64,000 bases of DNA, taken from the NCBI RefSeq assembly GCF_900109575.1, contig NZ_FOAF01000001.1, positions 1,645,662-1,709,661 of the forward strand, in the 5' to 3' direction. Position 1 is the stretch's first letter; the number at the start of each line of letters is the position of its first letter. The notes under the pieces are model-generated. The model saw only the letters and a program-made list of their open reading frames with translations, was not told the DNA's origin and did no database searches. The position numbers and the translations under genes are program-made. Shown here piece by piece: positions 54,071 through 63,957 of this stretch. The stretch is from Olivibacter domesticus. Its GTDB lineage: Bacteria > Bacteroidota > Bacteroidia > Sphingobacteriales > Sphingobacteriaceae.

Positions 54071-54196
54071 ATGAAAAAATGGATCATCGGATTATTGTTA
54101 ATCATTGTGGGTATGCAATTGTCTTTCGCACAAGATTCGGCAATAGAAAAGGAGATCAAGGATCTCTCTGTGGCTTGTCTTATCTGCATTACCTAG
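54071..54196 (+). pseudogene. SnoaL/NTF2-like exported protein, N-terminal relic (second copy)
   Basis: 41 codons: signal peptide KKWIIGLLLIIVGMQLSFAQ followed by DSAIEKEIKDLS, then unrelated VACLICIT and a stop. The start is 48 bases after the molybdenum subunit gene. It resembles the relic at 50898-51052 in the MK…LSFAQ-DS…E-EI order. Apparently the rest was deleted. Confidence 0.6.
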
Positions 54197-54264
54197 CCAT
54201 TTTAATTCAAAGGGTACCCAGATTATATCTGGGTATATAACAAAAATTGTAGACAGAGTGCTGA

Positions 54265-55158
54265 TCAGTTCAGATGCCTATATTCTTTTGGTGTATAGCC
54301 AACTCGGTTTTTGAACAACCTTGCAAAATGCTGAGGATATTTAAATCCCAGTTCATAGGCTATCTCATTAATAGTTTTACCGGTATCAAAAATTTTATCC
54401 TTTGCTATGTCAATGATTTTGTTCTGAATATAATCCTGTGCCGACTTTCCGGTCTCTTTTTTAATCAGGTCACCAAAATAGTTTGGTGACAGGTGGAGTT
54501 TTTCGGCAAAATAGGCTACCGAGGGTAAGCCGGAATTATAGGGTTCTTCGGATTCAAAATAGTTATTGAGCGATTCTTCAAATTTTTCCAGAATTCCTCG
54601 GTTCACATTGTCCCTTGTAATAAATTGACGATCATAAAACCGTTCGCAATAGTTTAGGAACAATTCGATATTGGAAACGATCAATTGCTTGGTATGTTTA
54701 TCAATGCTGCGCTTCAGTTCAAACTGAATTTTTTCAAAGCAGTCCAGAATGATCTTGCGTTCCTGCTCAGACAAATGTAAGGCCTCGCTGACGGCATAGG
54801 AAAAAAAGGTGTAATCAGCCATTTTCTTGCCCAGTGAGGTGCCATGTAAAAGATCGGGATGGAAAACGAGCGCTGTGCCTTGTGGCTGATAGTATTCTTC
54901 CTTGTATTCACCTATAACCTGTCCGGGAGCCAAGAAGATCAAAGTCCCTTCTTCGTAATCATAATTTTTTAAGCCATAGCGGAGATCGCCGCATTTTACA
55001 CTCTTTAAAAAAATGGTATAGAAATCGTATTGCAAACGGCGAAATTGACGCGGTTCGGCTTTACCCAGATCAACGATGCTGACCAAGGGATTCAACGTTT
55101 CGTTATTATTGAACGCGTTATATTGCTTGATGTTTTTAAAATTTATGATAGCATCCAT
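54265..55158 (-). CDS. AraC-family transcriptional regulator
   Basis: This 297-residue protein has a cupin-like N-terminal domain (about 30-140, YDYEEGTLIFLAPGQVIG) and a C-terminal AraC HTH (about 195-295: FAEKLHLSPNYFGDLIKKETG and NEIAYELGFKYPQHFARLFK). A 35-bp operator at 55228-55262 lies 70 bases upstream of its start, between it and the divergent aldo/keto reductase operon; a second copy precedes the molybdenum hydroxylase. It is the best candidate for the regulator of both. Confidence 0.93.
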   Translation of the reverse strand: MDAIINFKNIKQYNAFNNNETLNPLVSIVDLGKAEPRQFRRLQYDFYTIFLKSVKCGDLRYGLKNYDYEEGTLIFLAPGQVIGEYKEEYYQPQGTALVFHPDLLHGTSLGKKMADYTFFSYAVSEALHLSEQERKIILDCFEKIQFELKRSIDKHTKQLIVSNIELFLNYCERFYDRQFITRDNVNRGILEKFEESLNNYFESEEPYNSGLPSVAYFAEKLHLSPNYFGDLIKKETGKSAQDYIQNKIIDIAKDKIFDTGKTINEIAYELGFKYPQHFARLFKNRVGYTPKEYRHLN

Positions 55159-55227
55159 AAAGCTAATTGTTTGTTATATACAAAACTAATAAACGATGAG
55201 CTAAGTTCTTTATCCATAACATGGAAA

Positions 55228-55262
55228 CAGTAATATTGGTATCAAAAACAGTAATCTGTATA
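55228..55262 (+). promoter_or_regulatory. AraC-type operator, copy 2 (AraC/aldo-keto reductase intergenic)
   Basis: It has the same 35-bp plan as 51176-51210: CAGTAA at 55228 and 55249, 21 bp apart, with ATTGGTA after the first and TCTGTATA after the second. It lies between the AraC gene and the divergent aldo/keto reductase operon and could serve autoregulation and activation. Confidence 0.65.
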
Positions 55263-55276
55263 TTGAATGGTTATAA

Positions 55277-56435
<1,159 letters not shown>

Positions 56436-56446
56436 AATATAACAGT

Positions 56447-57559
56447 ATGGGAAATAGACGTAATAACAGAAAAGTCTGGTTTTTTGCAGTATCTTCAATA
56501 TTGCTCGGTATCACCTTTTGCCTTTCATCTTGTACCACAAGCAAAGAAAACAACAGTAACAGCTTGGTTATTAAAGAGCAGGGTAGTTTTATGGTTGGCG
56601 GCACAAAAACCACTGAAACAGACACATTCGATCTGGACAGCGCTTTGAAACCACAAGGACAAACCTTTCACGGCGATCATGCCTATGCGTTTTATCAAAT
56701 TCCCGAAGAGGCTCATAAACTTCCACTGGTTTTTCTTCATGGCGCTGGACAGTCCAAAAAAACATGGGAAACAACACCTGATGGACGGGAGGGTTTTCAG
56801 AATATTTTTCTTCGAAGAAAGTTTTCAGTTTATCTACTTGACCAGCCGAGGCGTGGCGACGCGGGAAAGAGTTCTGTGGAAGTAACCATTAAGCCTACGG
56901 CAGACGAGCAATTCTGGTTCACACAATTCAGGCTTGGTAATTATCCCTACTATTTTCCAAATGTTCAGTTTCCTAAAGATACTACTTCGCTTGAACAGTT
57001 CTTTAGGCAGATGACCCCCAATACGGGAAGTTTTGATGCCGGTGTTATTTCAGATGCTGTTTCTGCTCTGTTCAATAAGATAGGTGATGGTGTTCTGGTA
57101 ACCCATTCACAGGGAGGTGGTCCGGGTTGGATGACAGCTATTAAAAACGATAAAGTCAAGGCAATCGTAGCTTATGAACCGTATAGCGTTTTTATGTTTC
57201 CCGAGGGGGAATTACCACAACCGATAAATTCAACCGGACTTTTCGGTGCGTTAAGCGGTGTGGAAATACCCTTGGCGGACTTTGAAAAACTAACCCGGAT
57301 GCCGATTGTGATCTATTACGGTGATAACATCGCAAAGGAACCAACTAAGGTATGGAACATGGACCATTGGCGCTCTGGCCTTCAAATGGCAAGGCTCTGG
57401 GCAGCGGCAATTAATAAACATGGAGGGGATGCTAGCGTAGTACATCTACCAGAGCTGGGCATTAAGGGTAATACTCACTTTCCTTTTTCAGACCTGAACA
57501 ATGTAGAGGTAGCCGATGCATTGTCCAAATGGTTAAAGGATAAGGGGCTCGACAAGTAA
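56447..57559 (+). CDS. Alpha/beta-hydrolase lipoprotein
   Basis: This 370-residue protein has a basic N-terminus, a signal helix and lipobox-like FCLSSC (Cys at about 28). An alpha/beta-hydrolase fold follows, with oxyanion-loop VFLHGAGQSKKTWE, the nucleophile elbow THSQGG (Ser) and a late GNTHFPF (possible catalytic His). It is likely an esterase anchored outside the inner membrane. It starts 11 bases after the aldo/keto reductase. Confidence 0.88.
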   Translation: MGNRRNNRKVWFFAVSSILLGITFCLSSCTTSKENNSNSLVIKEQGSFMVGGTKTTETDTFDLDSALKPQGQTFHGDHAYAFYQIPEEAHKLPLVFLHGAGQSKKTWETTPDGREGFQNIFLRRKFSVYLLDQPRRGDAGKSSVEVTIKPTADEQFWFTQFRLGNYPYYFPNVQFPKDTTSLEQFFRQMTPNTGSFDAGVISDAVSALFNKIGDGVLVTHSQGGGPGWMTAIKNDKVKAIVAYEPYSVFMFPEGELPQPINSTGLFGALSGVEIPLADFEKLTRMPIVIYYGDNIAKEPTKVWNMDHWRSGLQMARLWAAAINKHGGDASVVHLPELGIKGNTHFPFSDLNNVEVADALSKWLKDKGLDK

Positions 57560-57614
57560 TAGGGATACAAAAAAATGATAGCAACTAGAGAATTGCATAT
57601 AAAAGAAAGACGAG

Positions 57615-58265
57615 ATGAAAAGTTTAACAACACATTGGTTAATGATATGTACGTTCTTGTTTGCAATAACATCCTGTTCGGCAACCGAGCCGCCATCCGC
57701 GGCAAAGGAAGAGCCATCAATAGAAAAAGATGATTCTCTGCAAGATAAGAAAATATTGATTGTTTATCTGTCACGTACAAAAAACACCAAAGCTGTTGCA
57801 GAGATCATCCAACAAAAAGTGGGTGGCGACTTGGTCGCGCTTGAATTGGAGACGCCGTATCCAGAACATTATCAAACAACGGTAGATCAGGTAGCTGATG
57901 AAAATGCCAGAGGTTATCTCCCACCATTGAAAACGAAGATTGACGATATAACAAAATATGATGTGGTCTTTGTAGGATTTCCTACTTGGGGGATGCGATT
58001 GCCACCGCCCATGAAAAGTTTCCTCACTCAATATGATCTAAGTGGAAAAATGGTGGTTCCCTTTAATACGAATGCCGGTTATGGTGTCGGTAGCAGCTTT
58101 GAAACGGTAAAAAAATTATGCTCACAAAGCAACATTCTTGAAGGCTATTCAACTAAAGGCGGGGTGGAAAGGGATGGAATTTTATTCGTGATGGAAGGAG
58201 ACAAAGAGAAAGAGGTGCAAGTTGAGGTACAGGACTGGCTAAAGAAAATAGGTTTGGCTAGATGA
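57615..58265 (+). CDS. Flavodoxin-like lipoprotein
   Basis: This 216-residue protein has a lipoprotein signal (FLFAITSC, Cys at about 21), a short linker, then a flavodoxin domain starting KILIVYLSRTKNTKAVAEII (FMN phosphate loop). Residues FVGFPTWGMRLPPPMKSFL flank the flavin. A periplasm-facing flavodoxin is unusual but typical of this Bacteroidota cluster type. It probably exchanges electrons with the neighbouring oxidoreductases. Confidence 0.9.
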   Translation: MKSLTTHWLMICTFLFAITSCSATEPPSAAKEEPSIEKDDSLQDKKILIVYLSRTKNTKAVAEIIQQKVGGDLVALELETPYPEHYQTTVDQVADENARGYLPPLKTKIDDITKYDVVFVGFPTWGMRLPPPMKSFLTQYDLSGKMVVPFNTNAGYGVGSSFETVKKLCSQSNILEGYSTKGGVERDGILFVMEGDKEKEVQVEVQDWLKKIGLAR

Positions 58266-58323
58266 TTTATATTATTAAGTCTGCCTTAACAGAAACTGGT
58301 TTGAATATTTAAATATTAATAAA

Positions 58324-59055
58324 ATGGGAATGACCATGAATAAGATTTCAAAACTGATGCTATTTATAATGATAGTCATTGCTACAGTTACCGTGCATGC
58401 ACAAACAGGTGCAGACCAAAATCTAAGCACGAAGCAACAGGCCATTGTGCGCATTGCAGCCCTCACCGGCAGAGGCAGTCTGGAGCAATTAAAAGAAGAG
58501 CTGAATGCAGGGCTTGAAGCAGGATTGACAGTCAATCAGATCAAAGAAGTTATTGTTCATGTCTACGCATATGCCGGTTTTCCTCGTAGTATCCGTGGAT
58601 TACAGACTTTTATGACCGTGCTCGACGAGCGCAAATCCAAGGGTGTAAATGATGTGATGGGTAATGAAGCTTCTCCTATAGAGGATGACAGTAGCAAATA
58701 TGATCGGGGTAAAGCTATTCTGGATACACTTTTAGATTCTCCCCAACGCGGTCCCCAAACAGGCTACTCGTCATTTGCACCCGTAATTGAAATCTTTCTG
58801 AAAGAACATCTGTTCGCCGATATTTTCGAACGGGATGTGCTAACATATAAGGAAAGAGAGTTGGTAACGGTTTCTGTGCTCGCTGCTATCGGCGGTGTGG
58901 AGCCTATGTTACAATCACATTTGAAAATCTGCCTGAACGTAGGCTTAACGGCAGATCAGCTGCAACAGTACGTTGGCATTATCAAAACATCCATTGGTAA
59001 AAAAGAGGCGAACTCAGCAAAGTCCGTCTTGAATGGAGTATTAAAAAACAAATAA
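58324..59055 (+). CDS. Carboxymuconolactone decarboxylase-family protein, exported
   Basis: This 243-residue protein has a signal peptide (about 1-27, ending VHAQ) followed by two CMD-like helical units: QAIVRIAALTGRGSLEQL and VNQIKEVIVHVYAYAGFPRSI, then KERELVTVSVLAAIGGVEPM. The CxxC of the AhpD peroxidase branch is absent, so decarboxylase or sensor-like roles are more likely than peroxidase. An alternative start lies three codons downstream. The next gene starts five bases after its stop. Confidence 0.88.
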   Translation: MGMTMNKISKLMLFIMIVIATVTVHAQTGADQNLSTKQQAIVRIAALTGRGSLEQLKEELNAGLEAGLTVNQIKEVIVHVYAYAGFPRSIRGLQTFMTVLDERKSKGVNDVMGNEASPIEDDSSKYDRGKAILDTLLDSPQRGPQTGYSSFAPVIEIFLKEHLFADIFERDVLTYKERELVTVSVLAAIGGVEPMLQSHLKICLNVGLTADQLQQYVGIIKTSIGKKEANSAKSVLNGVLKNK

Positions 59056-59060
59056 ATCTT

Positions 59061-60122
59061 ATGAAACGGTCATCATTAATAATTGCATTGGCAACTTCAA
59101 TAATAACAACAGATATGGCAAATGCACAATCAACTCAGAAAAGGTATGAATCAAATCCTTTTACGCTGGTATATGACGGTGCCATTACCAAAAATGAAAA
59201 AGGAAAAGTAAACATTCATCCGGTAAAATATAAACTGAACGGTATTGAAATCGCTGCCAATGTCTATACACCGTTAAATTACGATCCGTCAAAGAAATAC
59301 CCCGCGGTAGCGGTAGCACATCCTAACGGGGGTATAAAGGAGCAGACTGCCGGATTATACGCACAGCGTCTGGCAGAGGCTGGTTATATAACCATTGCTG
59401 CCGATGCAGCGTACCAGGGAGCAAGCGGCGGTGAGCCACGCCATACTGATAAACCTCAATACCGGACCGAAGATATTCACGGCATGGCTGACTATATTTC
59501 ACGATATCCAGGTGTTGATGCCGAGCATTTAGGTGTTTTAGGTATTTGTGGTGGCGGTGGGTATACTTTAAAAGCAGCCCAATCGGATAAACGATTTAAA
59601 GCCGTTGCAACCCTGAGTATGTTCAATTCGGGAGAAGTAAGACGTAACGGGTTTCAGAATTCTCAATTAAACACCGTTCAGGAACGCTTAAAACAGGCAT
59701 CAGATGCGCGTGCGCAGGAAGAAGTAGGTGCTAAACCCGTATATTCAGGTGTGGCAAGTATTACAGATGAAGAAATAGCCAAAACGCCGACCGACCTGTA
59801 TCGTGAGGGATATGAATACTATTACAGAACCCATGCCCACCCCAATTCAACTTTCCTATATACCACGGCGAGCTTAATGGATCTCATGACATGGGATGCC
59901 ACCGATCAGATCGAATTAATTACACAACCTTTACTTATGATTGCAGGAAGCAAAGCCGATACGAAATATATGACAGATGAGGCATTTTCCAAGGCAGCCA
60001 ATGCAAAAAACAAGGAACTATTCCTGATTGACGGTGCTACACACATTCAAACCTATTGGAAACCAGCGTATGTTTCGCAGGCTGTGAATAAATTACTTGA
60101 ATTTTATAAAACTAATCTATAA
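59061..60122 (+). CDS. Alpha/beta hydrolase, dienelactone-hydrolase-like, with Cys in the nucleophile elbow
   Basis: This 353-residue exported protein (signal peptide about 1-22, NAQS) shows VAHPNGGIKEQTAGLYAQRL, ADAAYQGASGG, LGVLGICGGGGYTLKA and a late GATHIQTYW. The nucleophile position in G-x-C-x-G is Cys, as in YcjY-like and dienelactone hydrolases, not Ser. The substrate may be a lactone or thioester-like compound. Five bases from the CMD gene and eight from the cupin. Confidence 0.85.
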   Translation: MKRSSLIIALATSIITTDMANAQSTQKRYESNPFTLVYDGAITKNEKGKVNIHPVKYKLNGIEIAANVYTPLNYDPSKKYPAVAVAHPNGGIKEQTAGLYAQRLAEAGYITIAADAAYQGASGGEPRHTDKPQYRTEDIHGMADYISRYPGVDAEHLGVLGICGGGGYTLKAAQSDKRFKAVATLSMFNSGEVRRNGFQNSQLNTVQERLKQASDARAQEEVGAKPVYSGVASITDEEIAKTPTDLYREGYEYYYRTHAHPNSTFLYTTASLMDLMTWDATDQIELITQPLLMIAGSKADTKYMTDEAFSKAANAKNKELFLIDGATHIQTYWKPAYVSQAVNKLLEFYKTNL

Positions 60123-60129
60123 AACTTGA

Positions 60130-60621
60130 ATGATGAAATATAATCTTAAATACATGTTACCGTTTGTAGCTGTTTTATTTACAGCATGCAACGGCAACAA
60201 CAACGTGGAAGAGGCAAAGCAAAAAAACACACTTCTTTTCCCGAAGGGAAATAAAAATACAACAGCTAATTTCAAGGGAGAAGTATGGGTAGCGTCATTG
60301 ATAGAAGCAGATAGCTTAACTCAAACAGCGGTAGGGAACGTAACATTTGAACCGGGAGCAAGAAGTAAGTGGCACATGCATCCGGCAGGACAAATATTAT
60401 TAGTAACCAATGGTGTAGGCTATTATCAGGAAAAGGGAAAGCCCAAACAAATACTTCGCAAAGGCGATGCTGTCAAATGCCCTCCAGACGTTCCGCATTG
60501 GCACGGCGCAAGTGCAGACACTGCTTTCGTTCAAGTGGCTATAACTGGAAGGGAAAAAGGTCCTACCGTATGGTTGGAAGCTGTTAGTGACGATGTATAC
60601 CATAATGGTGATAAAGAATGA
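60130..60621 (+). CDS. Cupin-domain lipoprotein
   Basis: This 163-residue protein has a lipoprotein signal (VLFTAC, Cys at about 20) and one cupin fold with metal-ligand histidines in SKWHMHPAGQILLV and PHWHGASAD, plus a Glu in the loop between. Cupins with these motifs often act with carboxymuconolactone decarboxylase-like proteins, two of which cluster here. Last gene of the co-directional block. The 226-base gap to 60848 shows nothing else. Confidence 0.9.
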   Translation: MMKYNLKYMLPFVAVLFTACNGNNNVEEAKQKNTLLFPKGNKNTTANFKGEVWVASLIEADSLTQTAVGNVTFEPGARSKWHMHPAGQILLVTNGVGYYQEKGKPKQILRKGDAVKCPPDVPHWHGASADTAFVQVAITGREKGPTVWLEAVSDDVYHNGDKE

Positions 60622-60847
60622 CAGCTCCAGACAGAGAACAGCTAGCGTTTGTTTACAAAAAGCCAAATATGGCTCTCAAAAACATCCGTTCTGTTATCAT
60701 CTCGTCATAAACGTCATGCTTTATAGTCTTTAACTGTTCATCCGTAGGACTGATACAGGTGAACATAAATTCGAAGCTTGAAAAAGGTACACTAAATTTG
60801 CTATCACTTATCTTCACACGGTTACAAAAAACGACCAGAAGTTATAC

Positions 60848-61765
60848 TTAATTAAAAGATTTCCTAAAATCTAAAGGAGATAAGTTTGTTTTTGCCTTGA
60901 ATAGTTTGGTAAATGATGATGGATGCCCAAATCCCAATTCATACGCAACTTCACTTACTGACAAATTTGTAGTTGATAGTTTTTCTTTCGCTACTTCGAT
61001 GACTTTCTGATGGATCAGGCTTAACGCCTTTTGCCCCGTTAGGGATCGTACCATATCGCTTAAATAGCTTGGTGAAACATTCATCTTTTCCGCAAGATAC
61101 TGTACCGTTGGTGTGCCGGCATTCAGCGTCTTGTTGCTGATAAAATAATCATCCAGAATATCCTCCAATGTTTGGACTAAATCACTGTTAATTGATTTTC
61201 TTGTAATGAATTGCCTTTTATAAAACCGATTAGCATAAGTAAGAAGTAACTCAATTTGAGAAATGACTACATCCTGACTGAGTTCATCTATTCTATTGCT
61301 TAATTCTTCCTCTATCTCTTTTAAAATAGTTTCTATCGTAGTTTTTTCCTTTTCGGATAGATGGAGTGCTTCGTTGGTATTGTATGAGAAAAAGCCATAT
61401 TGCTTAATTTTTTTTGCCAATGGATAGCTCAATAAAAAATCAGGATGCACAAGCAGGGTGTATAGAGACCATTCTTCTGCAAAGTCATAACTACATTTGC
61501 CAATAATTTGATTAGGTGTTATAAAGGTCATACCGCCTTCAGCGTAATCATAATGACACTGTCCGTATTTGGATAAACCACTTAACCCAATGCCAAAAGA
61601 AATACGGTAAAAATTCGACAGAACGGAACCTGTAAATTTGTTTTCGGGGGTGCTGTTTTTTGGCCAATTAATAAGACTGATAAGTGGATGTTGGGGTGCA
61701 GGAAGATCGTGATCCCGATGTATATCGGATAACGATCTGATATTAATTGAATTTGACTTTTTCAT
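60848..61765 (-). CDS. AraC-family transcriptional regulator (second)
   Basis: This 305-residue protein is a paralogue of the AraC at 54265, with a cupin-like sensing domain (about 40-150, YDYAEGGMTFITPNQIIG) and HTH (about 205-300: LAEKMNVSPSYLSDMVRSLTG and SEVAYELGFGHPSSFTKLFK). It converges with the cupin operon and lies downstream of two SDR genes on the same strand. I did not find a copy of the CAGTAA element near its start. Confidence 0.92.
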   Translation of the reverse strand: MKKSNSINIRSLSDIHRDHDLPAPQHPLISLINWPKNSTPENKFTGSVLSNFYRISFGIGLSGLSKYGQCHYDYAEGGMTFITPNQIIGKCSYDFAEEWSLYTLLVHPDFLLSYPLAKKIKQYGFFSYNTNEALHLSEKEKTTIETILKEIEEELSNRIDELSQDVVISQIELLLTYANRFYKRQFITRKSINSDLVQTLEDILDDYFISNKTLNAGTPTVQYLAEKMNVSPSYLSDMVRSLTGQKALSLIHQKVIEVAKEKLSTTNLSVSEVAYELGFGHPSSFTKLFKAKTNLSPLDFRKSFN

Positions 61766-62017
61766 CTGTATATAATTATTTATGAGTGAAGTTTCTCATT
61801 GGCATAAATGAGCTCGTTACACTCGGTTTGTTTTTTAAAGGTGATGAAGCTATCATGATTTATTTTTCACTTTTTGTATGTTTTTCAGCAACGTTCAAGA
61901 GAACGCTACGCTTAGTTCATTCCACTATGTGATTGGCAAATCATGATGGTTTCATATTGAATAAATTTACAAATTAAACCGATAGCTACGCTACCGGTTC
62001 ATTATGCTATTTGAAAC

Positions 62018-62034
62018 CACTAGCAGGGCTAGTG
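62018..62034 (-). terminator. Possible terminator hairpin after the SDR gene
   Basis: CACTAGC-AGG-GCTAGTG is a perfect 7-bp stem with a 3-base loop, 14 bases past the SDR stop (62048, minus strand). The run after it is not T-rich, so termination is uncertain. A second imperfect hairpin, ACCGATAGC/GCTACCGGT, follows at 61979-61999. Confidence 0.35.
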
Positions 62035-62047
62035 AACCTTTATTTAA

Positions 62048-62848
62048 TTATAGCCTGTATCCACCACTAGCCTCGATCACTTGACCGGTTATCCAACCGC
62101 CTTGATCAGAAGCTAAAAAACCAACGACTGCGGCAATGTCTTCGGTTTCCCCAAAGCGCCCTAACGCTGTATCTGTTTCGATAGCCTTCACAATATCACT
62201 ATTTTCGCGAACTGCCGCGTTCATATCTGTACGTGTCCAGCCTGGTGCTATAGCATTTACCGTAATTTTTCTAGCTCCAAATTCGATCGCGAGTGCGTGA
62301 GTCAGTGTATTGACTGCTGCCTTTGCTGCCGAATAAATGGGAACGGATGACTGCGGACGTGTGGCCAGACCGGAAGACGTATTAATGATACATCCACCGT
62401 CGGAAAGTCTGCTTTGTGCCGACTGAACAACAAAAAACGGAGCTCTTGCATGAACTGCAAACATGGTATCCCAACCTTCCGGCGTTGCGTCTGTAAGGCT
62501 TCCCCAACCGGCATTACCGGCATTGTTTACCAGGATGTTCAAGGTATTACTACCTGTGCGTGCAATAAACTCACTATCCAGTTTTTCAAAAAATGCAGGG
62601 ATAGCATTTGCATCTACAAGATCTGCATGAAGCGCAAAAGCTTTGCCTCCAGCTTTTTCGATACCTGCAATGACTTCCTCAGCCGCATTTTTACCTGAAT
62701 TGTAAGTAATAGCTACTAAAGCCCCATCTTGTGCAAGCCGTTCCGCTATTGCACGCCCTATTCCACGTGACCCACCAGTAACTAATGCTGTCTTATTGGT
62801 TAAAGCCTTTTGGCCGATACCATTTTCTACTTTGTTTTCTTGTGACAT
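62048..62848 (-). CDS. Short-chain dehydrogenase/reductase (SDR)
   Basis: This 266-residue classical SDR has the NAD(P) motif VTGGSRGIGRAIAERLAQ, NNAGNAGWG, catalytic Ser in NTSSGLATRP and YSAAK (Tyr, Lys), and the C-terminal GQVIEASGGYRL. A basic residue after GGSR favours NADPH. It probably reduces a keto compound. A 17-residue N-terminal extension precedes the first strand. Confidence 0.95.
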   Translation of the reverse strand: MSQENKVENGIGQKALTNKTALVTGGSRGIGRAIAERLAQDGALVAITYNSGKNAAEEVIAGIEKAGGKAFALHADLVDANAIPAFFEKLDSEFIARTGSNTLNILVNNAGNAGWGSLTDATPEGWDTMFAVHARAPFFVVQSAQSRLSDGGCIINTSSGLATRPQSSVPIYSAAKAAVNTLTHALAIEFGARKITVNAIAPGWTRTDMNAAVRENSDIVKAIETDTALGRFGETEDIAAVVGFLASDQGGWITGQVIEASGGYRL

Positions 62849-63106
62849 ATTATTTTAATTTTTTTGTTATGACAAATTTCGGAAGTCACAGGTTCTTACA
62901 TTTTGCCATATTGAGGAATTTCATTGCCGAATTAAAGATTCTAAAAGATTTTAAATACGGATTCTAACGGATTTTTAAATTGAAAAAATAATACTAATAC
63001 TCTACATACCAGTATTTTACAAACAAATGACCGGAATATTATATATCTTCCGGTCATTGTAAAATTTTATGGCTATTGCAATATCAAATACTTAACAACA
63101 TGGGGT

Positions 63107-63850
63107 TTATTTCAAATGATATTGGATAAATCCACCATCGACTGCAATATCTGCTCCATTGATATATGTTGCTCCTTCTGATGCTAAGAACAGCACGGTA
63201 TTCGCAATTTCATCGGCCTTGCCAAGCCTTTGAAGAGCTGTTGATGATGCAAGGTACGCCAAAGCTTCACCGGGGGCTACAGAATCCAGACCGGGTGTTT
63301 GGATGGGGCCTGGGCTTACAAGATTTACACGTATTTTTCTGTCAGCAAGCTCGTTTACCGCAACATGGGCAAGTTTATTCAATGCTGCCTTCGTAGCAGA
63401 ATAAGCTGCTGTCGCAATGGCCGCTCCGGTGACAACGCCAGAAGAAGTTAAAATAATTGAAGAGCCATCAGCTAAGTGTGGAATCAGTTTTTGAAGTGTA
63501 AAGAAATGTCCTTTTACATTTGTGTTAAATTGCGCATCAAAGTCTGCCTCAGTAATTTGTGCAATTGGCGCAAATATGGCAATGCCAGCATTAAGGTAAA
63601 GCACATCCAGTTTCACGCCACTTTCTGCAACAGCTTGTTCCAAAACAGTTATTCCCTGTAGGATGGAAGTATCCGATACTACGATTTTTAAATTTGAACT
63701 GTTGATTTCTTCGGCAGCTTTTTTCAGACTTTCTTCACTCCTGCCGGTGATCCATACATTTGCACCTTCTCTGATAAATGCTTTTGCAGTTGCCAGTCCG
63801 ATTCCCTGGCTTCCACCTGTTATTACTACATTTTTGTTTGTAAAATTCAT
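63107..63850 (-). CDS. Short-chain dehydrogenase/reductase (SDR, second)
   Basis: This 247-residue SDR has VITGGSQGIGLATAKAF, LNAGIAIFAPI, catalytic Ser in ILTSSGVVTG, YSATK, and the end INGADIAVDGGFIQ. It is divergent from the HxlR-type regulator beginning at 63958, which is the likely controller. The 258-base gap to the other SDR has no recognised element. Confidence 0.95.
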   Translation of the reverse strand: MNFTNKNVVITGGSQGIGLATAKAFIREGANVWITGRSEESLKKAAEEINSSNLKIVVSDTSILQGITVLEQAVAESGVKLDVLYLNAGIAIFAPIAQITEADFDAQFNTNVKGHFFTLQKLIPHLADGSSIILTSSGVVTGAAIATAAYSATKAALNKLAHVAVNELADRKIRVNLVSPGPIQTPGLDSVAPGEALAYLASSTALQRLGKADEIANTVLFLASEGATYINGADIAVDGGFIQYHLK

Positions 63851-63915
63851 TTTTAAAATTTTTTAATTTATTTACTAAACAAAAGTAGCATATGTAGATT
63901 TATTTTATTTACTTT

Positions 63916-63947
63916 GTTACCAAAAGTAACAGTAACTTTCGAGTAAC
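63916..63947. promoter_or_regulatory. Repeated AGTAAC sites in the SDR / HxlR intergenic region
   Basis: GTTAC-N5-GTAAC (63916-63930) is an inverted repeat, followed at once by AGTAAC (63931) and a third AGTAACT (63942). These lie between the divergent SDR and HxlR genes and look like an HxlR-type operator region. Confidence 0.45.
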
Positions 63948-63957
63948 TAAGTAAATT

